DNA of 64,000 bases from Avrilella dinanensis (GTDB lineage: Bacteria > Bacteroidota > Bacteroidia > Flavobacteriales > Flavobacteriaceae), in assembly GCF_002807015.1 (NCBI RefSeq), contig NZ_NIPO01000001.1, forward strand, positions 821,404 to 885,403. The letters run 5' to 3'. The notes under the pieces are model-generated. The model worked only from the letters and a program-made list of their open reading frames with translations, had not been told where the DNA came from and searched no databases. Each line of letters starts with the position of its first letter. Within the stretch, counting starts at the first letter, position 1. This document shows positions 61,931 through 64,000 of this stretch, one piece after another. Position numbers and translations under genes: made by a program.

Positions 61931-61938
61931 CAAAGTTA
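61931..61938 (-). promoter_or_regulatory. -7 element of the MFS-FAD oxidase-CDF operon
   Basis: TAACTTTG followed by C on the minus strand. It lies 13 bases before the ATG at 61917, so the leader would be very short. Confidence 0.55.
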
Positions 61939-62055
61939 TCAAATATTTATGGGAATACGGATTGGTCAGCGGAGGAAAGTTTATCTCAATATTATCCGAT
62001 TTTTTCTCTATCTTTTCGTATATTTACGTCTTCAGTATCCTACAAAACATTTAAG

Positions 62056-63144
62056 ATGTCAGAGAATCAGTCAGCATTGTTTGAAAACGAAGGAATCAGT
62101 CAGCCCGAGCATGTCGGGAAAGAGGCAGTTAAAAGGATTCAGCAATTCAGAAAAAAGAAAAAAAATCATCTGCAACTGATTGACGGTATTCTCCAAGGCG
62201 ATAAAACCGCCCTCAGCCAGGCGATTACTTTGATAGAAAGTCAAAATCCGAAACATCAGCAACAAGCAGACGACATTATCAAAGCCTGCCTGCCACACGC
62301 CAACCAATCTGTTCGAATTGGCATAACCGGTGTTCCGGGCGTGGGTAAAAGTACATTTATCGAAACATTCGGATTATATCTCCTTAAACAAGGGAAGAAA
62401 ATTGCGGTTTTAGCTATCGACCCAAGTAGTTCCATATCTAAAGGAAGTATTTTGGGCGATAAAACCCGTATGGAAGATTTGGTCAAGGAAGAAAATGCCT
62501 TTATTCGTCCATCGGCTTCGGGCGAGAGTTTGGGCGGTGTGTCGAGAAAAACCCGTGAAGCGATTATCCTTTGCGAAGCCTGTGGTTTTGACACCATATT
62601 AATAGAAACTGTTGGTGTGGGGCAATCTGAAACAGCTGTTCACAGTATGACAGATTTTTTCCTTTTATTGAATCTTGCCGGTGCCGGCGATGAGCTACAA
62701 GGTATCAAAAGAGGCGTGATGGAAATGGCTGATGCTGTAATTATCAACAAAGCCGACGGCGATAATATAGATCGTGCCAGAACAGCCAAGTTAGACGTGA
62801 ACCGGGCTTTACATCTTTTTCCGCTCAAAGAATCGGGTTGGCAGCCTAAAGTGAGAACTGCAAGTGCTTATTACAATCAGGGAATTGACAAAATATGGGA
62901 TATGATTCAAAGTTATTTTGAACTTACAAAAAGCAATGATTATTTTGAACAAAACCGTACCAACCAGAATTTGTACTGGCTCAAAGAAACCGTACAGGAG
63001 CATTTACTCAATTCTTTCTATCAAAATGAAGAAATAAAAAAAAGATTGGAAATCGCAGAAAATGAAATACAAAACAATACCAAATCGCCGTTTGCCGTGG
63101 CGAATGAATTACTGGCACTATATAAAAGAACGATTTCCTTATAA
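62056..63144 (+). CDS. meaB: Methylmalonyl-CoA mutase-associated GTPase MeaB
   Basis: G3E-family GTPase of 362 residues that protects and gates cofactor loading of methylmalonyl-CoA mutase. The P-loop is GVPGVGKST at 92-100. 'VLAIDPSSSISKGSILGDKTRMEDL' lies near 122-146, 'ETVGVGQSETAVHSMTDFFLLL' near 190, and the base-specificity motif NKAD near 238 ('AVIINKADGDN'). It has a C-terminal helical dimerisation arm. It sits far from mutA and mutB (31988-33343, 28717-30876), whereas in many bacteria the genes are linked. Confidence 0.95.
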   Translation: MSENQSALFENEGISQPEHVGKEAVKRIQQFRKKKKNHLQLIDGILQGDKTALSQAITLIESQNPKHQQQADDIIKACLPHANQSVRIGITGVPGVGKSTFIETFGLYLLKQGKKIAVLAIDPSSSISKGSILGDKTRMEDLVKEENAFIRPSASGESLGGVSRKTREAIILCEACGFDTILIETVGVGQSETAVHSMTDFFLLLNLAGAGDELQGIKRGVMEMADAVIINKADGDNIDRARTAKLDVNRALHLFPLKESGWQPKVRTASAYYNQGIDKIWDMIQSYFELTKSNDYFEQNRTNQNLYWLKETVQEHLLNSFYQNEEIKKRLEIAENEIQNNTKSPFAVANELLALYKRTISL

Positions 63145-63150
63145 AGTTGA

Positions 63151-63176
63151 GAGCCTGTTTTAACATTTTTTTGTTA
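63151..63176 (+). repeat. GAGCCTG element end and hairpin after meaB
   Basis: GAGCCTGTTTTAACA matches the first 11 bases of the terminal repeat at 11025 and is preceded by TGA, a TNA-type triplet. It continues into TTAACA-TTTTTTT-TGTTAA, a 6-bp stem-loop. No second end is present, so it is a remnant, possibly used as the meaB terminator. Confidence 0.5.
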
Positions 63177-63231
63177 ATGTTAAATAGAAAAAACGGTTAT
63201 TTTTACCCAATTATTTTAAAAAATATTTACC

Positions 63232-64000
63232 ATGAATTTTAAGAAAATTACACTTGCACTACTTGTGTTACCAGCATCTTTATGGGCACAGGTGGCAGAT
63301 TTAAGCCAAAAACTACCAGATGACCCAGACGTTCGAATCGGAGAGTTGGACAATGGTTTGAAGTATTACATTCGCCACAATGCAAAACCCGAAAAGAAAG
63401 TTGATTTACGCCTGGTACTCAATGCGGGTTCTATCCTGGAAACTGACAAACAGGTTGGTTTGGCTCACTTTATGGAGCATATGGTTTTTAACGGAACCAA
63501 AAATTTCCCTAAAAACGATTTGATTGACTATCTGCAAAGCATTGGAGTGAAATTCGGTCAGCATCTGAATGCTTATACCAGCTTTGACGAAACGGTTTAT
63601 TTCTTACCTCTACCATCTGATGATGCGGAAAAATTAGACAAAGGTTTTCAGATTCTGGAAGATTGGGCATTTAACGCTACGTTGGACGGTCAGGATATTG
63701 ACGACGAACGCGGAGTGGTTATCGAAGAATATCGGACACGTTTGGGAGCAAGTACCCGAATGATGGAACAATATCTTCCAAAATTACTTCACAATTCATT
63801 ATACGCCAACCGTTTGCCCATCGGAACAAAAGAAAATCTGGAAACATTTAAGCACGAAGAACTTCGTCAGTTTTATAAAGATTGGTATCGTCCGAATTTG
63901 ATGGCAGTAATTGTTGTCGGAGATATTAATGTGGACGAAATGGAGGCCAAAATCAAAGCTCATTTCGGCAAATATCAAAATCCTGCGAACGAAAAAGAAC
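63232..64000 (+). CDS. M16-family zinc peptidase, 5' part only
   Basis: The first 256 codons of a pitrilysin-type peptidase; the gene runs off the right edge. A signal peptide (MNFKKITLALLVLPASLWAQ) is followed by 'DVRIGELDNGLKYYIRHNAKPEKKVDLRLVLNAGS'. The inverted zinc motif HFMEH lies near residue 80 (LAHFMEHMVFNGTKNFP) with the downstream Glu in 'DERGVVIEEYRT'. Such periplasmic M16 enzymes in Bacteroidota are usually about 930 residues with two peptidase halves. Confidence 0.92.
   Translation, partial: MNFKKITLALLVLPASLWAQVADLSQKLPDDPDVRIGELDNGLKYYIRHNAKPEKKVDLRLVLNAGSILETDKQVGLAHFMEHMVFNGTKNFPKNDLIDYLQSIGVKFGQHLNAYTSFDETVYFLPLPSDDAEKLDKGFQILEDWAFNATLDGQDIDDERGVVIEEYRTRLGASTRMMEQYLPKLLHNSLYANRLPIGTKENLETFKHEELRQFYKDWYRPNLMAVIVVGDINVDEMEAKIKAHFGKYQNPANEKE

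Overview
The window is A+T-rich chromosomal DNA from a member of the Bacteroidota, class Flavobacteriia, most likely Flavobacteriaceae. The signs are a 287-residue primary sigma factor without region 1.1, fused SecD-SecF, the gliding genes gldE and gldD behind mutY and ssb, type IX secretion (T9SS) C-terminal sorting domains, a two-subunit methylmalonyl-CoA mutase, and promoters of the TAnnTTTG type, several with a TTG about 20 bases upstream. No rRNA, tRNA, CRISPR array, prophage or complete insertion sequence was seen. Most of the window is housekeeping sequence, and I found no convincing new multi-gene defence or biosynthetic system.

Left part (1-16 kb): the 5' end of rplM diverges from the sigma factor gene; then a PhoB/PhoR-like two-component pair, a lipoprotein-mfd-TonB_C-like run, an unusual overlapping operon on the minus strand (DUF3108 protein, tryptophan 2,3-dioxygenase, M23 peptidase), an RluA-type pseudouridine synthase with a long N-terminal extension, a DUF983 protein, an AraC regulator with a GrpB-family protein, and a PhnP-like metallo-hydrolase.

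Middle (16-39 kb): a conserved protein of unknown function, a fused 2-oxoacid dehydrogenase E1, RNase G, HU with a 30-residue very basic protein after it, and mutY-ssb-gldE-gldD. A BlaI/M56 sensor pair follows, with palindromic operators placed over its promoter. The udk-FtsB/DivIC-mutA-mutB cluster is split by a 1-kb island holding a RelE/ParE toxin-antitoxin pair and a truncated antirepressor-like gene. Next come a DUF6787 protein, purA, a Fur-family regulator, a RelA/SpoT enzyme and a DUF2461 protein.

Right part (39-64 kb): an outer-membrane barrel protein paired with a 1003-residue TPR protein, comM (YifB), two T9SS cargo proteins, an fRMsr-like GAF protein with MiaE, a glycosyltransferase, a FabH-like synthase, secDF, gyrB, an overlapping MFS-FAD oxidase-CDF transporter operon, meaB (which serves the mutase at 28-33 kb), and the start of an M16 peptidase gene.

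The noncoding sequence is the most unusual part. It holds a 160-bp non-autonomous element with 13-bp terminal repeats and a TTA target duplication (plus partial copies elsewhere), a 138-bp element bounded by CCACAGAT inverted repeats, a dispersed 'CCGTAGGAATCT' repeat, and a G/C-rich palindrome inserted in frame near the start of mutB. Operons are tightly packed, with start/stop overlaps of 1 to 11 bases, and most convergent gene pairs share a bidirectional terminator.
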